Source: Nordella sp. HKS 07 (lineage in GTDB: Bacteria; Pseudomonadota; Alphaproteobacteria; Rhizobiales; Aestuariivirgaceae). Taken from it: a DNA stretch of 64,000 nucleotides. Shown here in pieces: positions 63,701-64,000 of this stretch; position 1 is the stretch's first letter; each line of letters starts with the position of its first letter. Position numbers and translations under genes: made by a program. The stretch spans positions 6,280,001 through 6,344,000 of the forward strand of contig NZ_CP049258.1 of NCBI RefSeq assembly GCF_011046735.1, given 5' to 3'. The notes beneath the pieces were generated by a model. That model worked only from the letters and a program-made list of their open reading frames with translations. It did not search any database and was not told where the DNA came from.

Positions 63701-64000
63701 ACGGGAACTGCTCGACACTCGGTCAGAAAATTGGCTTCAGGTTCCAGGAGGCCGTCAATAGCTCAGGCGATATCCTTCAAGCAGGCAAGGGTCACTTCTA
63801 TCTAACCTATCTGAACTGCGGCGGGCCTGCTGTCGTGACCTTGAACAGCGGAACGGTGAACGGCAAGCCCACGGCGCTCAGCGCGACCCGGAAGCCGTCG
63901 GCGTATCTGACCTTCGACAGGGGGATAAGAGCCTTTCCGAACCAGGGGCACCCAATCTACGGGGTCACCGGCATCGCCTACTACTCCGACTCTTTCGTAA
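60796..64000 (+). CDS. Large secreted ricin-lectin / metzincin-like protein (partial, 3' end outside)
   Basis: Open from ATG 60796 (TAGGAGG upstream) for 1,068 codons to the window edge, no stop. Signal peptide MAKGVIVFLAIFTSIFSDLRESHAQ. Residues 36-166 are a ricin-B trefoil lectin with three CLDV and NQxW-type repeats (KCLDVGNG/NQKW, LCLDVRIG/NQLF, YCLDVPSG/NQRW). A beta-rich region follows, and DxDxDG calcium loops at 364-369 and 398-403. The zinc site WHEFSHTLLIGHE starts at His561 (HExxHxxxxxH); DWNRDGVI near 665-700 recurs in such proteases. The C-terminal 350+ residues are beta-rich. Its codon use is visibly poorer in G+C than its neighbours, which suggests transfer. Confidence 0.85.
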   Translation, partial: MAKGVIVFLAIFTSIFSDLRESHAQADIGTEIVSLIAEKCLDVGNGSLTSGSDVRQYSCYEGANQKWMARDASAPGYVYFVNQNSGLCLDVRIGGAQDGTLQQYTCHYRDNQLFRLEPQADPAGGVRIVAKHSGYCLDVPSGSTQDGVLIQQFPCHLGRNQRWVYAPSGPYSFQVSATPIGRHPISLRDGQSYSFSLSNLVGVVPFMHLWSNVHGNVTPLGQNMLASRVPTLSYVVPAGKGGAYTLFVHAAPGAAPGTATLTVRENGSVLRQIMNFSFGGTVVDVPRSTNSSPFRYETVALPGGVENTFILALSNLNYLEGFDDDSGIGRASRITGAGTSRIVVGTVNGISGPSMLYANDVFRDNDGDGLGYGLERELGICDMKNVQARCATVFNLSDTDRDGIEDRVEVLGVDVPPNVQNGQTAPAASFLFPKWGANPRHKDIFFELDYKDEIGVNPFTHAYALAVQGLFSGALASEIGNKDNQDGINVHLDIGLAPQAGYETLYGNWGNGGTHGAEAARNTWQLQYPGHDNRKEPWFFPVVEYGTAGTGSFGFNDQTWHEFSHTLLIGHESVRGGLNSSVVTPALVSYTQWRNPDAKFLGNQFLESGINSSSLCESSNEIGTALSDPSYRSYLLNNHGIWSDANTVDWNRDGVITNCTTGGRVKANLSAGPIDNDAPVQGEQTLSKTDGTAGGSFGVGSGDVVGTIVGAPQMVRLGSAPNSFLYIFYAKTDPSYGTRLYYRAGRVGSDKSIGGCASSAGMEFLGNGWGPGTTTPCITWSNAALVSLIHGLKRFAVTALSDRIEIAASNSSDSNIHFYHLSSQNNSTGLMGTGPSLVGGLKLSSSPRSDLQYEIVRAPLLTGDKVNEHLALFWIDTNTRELRWASKPAGTTQVPILRGALWNDASPSVGLVAHDNSSLSLASWGTGMTGSLARETFLFFHNSRGTGSIYKLDPASEKWVDITSTALPNGNCSTLGQKIGFRFQEAVNSSGDILQAGKGHFYLTYLNCGGPAVVTLNSGTVNGKPTALSATRKPSAYLTFDRGIRAFPNQGHPIYGVTGIAYYSDSFV

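Overview
The window is high-G+C chromosomal DNA that looks like an alphaproteobacterium of the Hyphomicrobiales (Rhizobiales) type. The support is the run valS - PilZ - popZ - tolC - isoaspartate methyltransferase - tRNA-Cys, a rhizobial-style general L-amino-acid transporter (aapJQMP), a cobalamin block with DUF1636, a DUF2336 protein, and intergenic mosaic palindromes of the kind known from rhizobia. No rRNA, CRISPR array or phage module is visible.

Layout. 1-3048: tail of an MFS exporter, a DUF302 secreted protein, a LysR regulator and a secreted protein. 3437-6844: an accessory patch with a low-G+C membrane gene, an aspartokinase relic, a DUF1989 gene, an ABC-ATPase relic and an intact IS630-type element (5793-6842) whose transposase needs a -1 frameshift. 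6959-8560: four small membrane-associated proteins in one operon. 8562-14686: housekeeping genes on the minus strand. 14779-15619: tRNA-Cys and tRNA-Asn. 15789-22884: small secreted, reductase, DoxX and VOC genes (the last frameshifted), AraC/TetR regulators, an alpha/beta hydrolase, a GGDEF protein with a decayed EAL domain, and a LysR regulator divergent from pirin. 23002-27997: pirin with two isochorismatase-fold hydrolases, then a methyltransferase - chaA - AraC group.

28208-36518 is the most unusual chromosomal block. It encodes a secreted caspase-like protease, an L,D-transpeptidase, a tandem NTF2-like protein, and a minus-strand operon for an astacin/matrixin-like metalloprotease, a CHASE2 protein with no output domain and a FecR-like periplasmic protein. 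37476-41367 is a sulfur/amino-acid operon (cysteine synthase, AlaX-type editing protein, mercaptopyruvate sulfurtransferase, M29 aminopeptidase). 41535-46135 is aapPMQJ, with an oversized AapM. 46320-52702 is cobalamin synthesis (cobK, cobA, cobB, cobQ, cobD, cobU, DUF1636). Then come NAD kinase, DUF2336, an MFS transporter, a degenerate receiver, a vapC relic, and a MaoC/CitE-like pair.

59298-64000 holds a secreted CxxCH protein and a very large secreted protein that has no stop inside the window: a three-repeat ricin-type lectin, calcium-binding-like DxDxDG loops, and a metzincin-like zinc site. Its base composition is visibly poorer in G+C than its neighbours. The two protease regions are the best candidates for undescribed biology. 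Mobile DNA and decay cluster near 4-7 kb and 57-59 kb.
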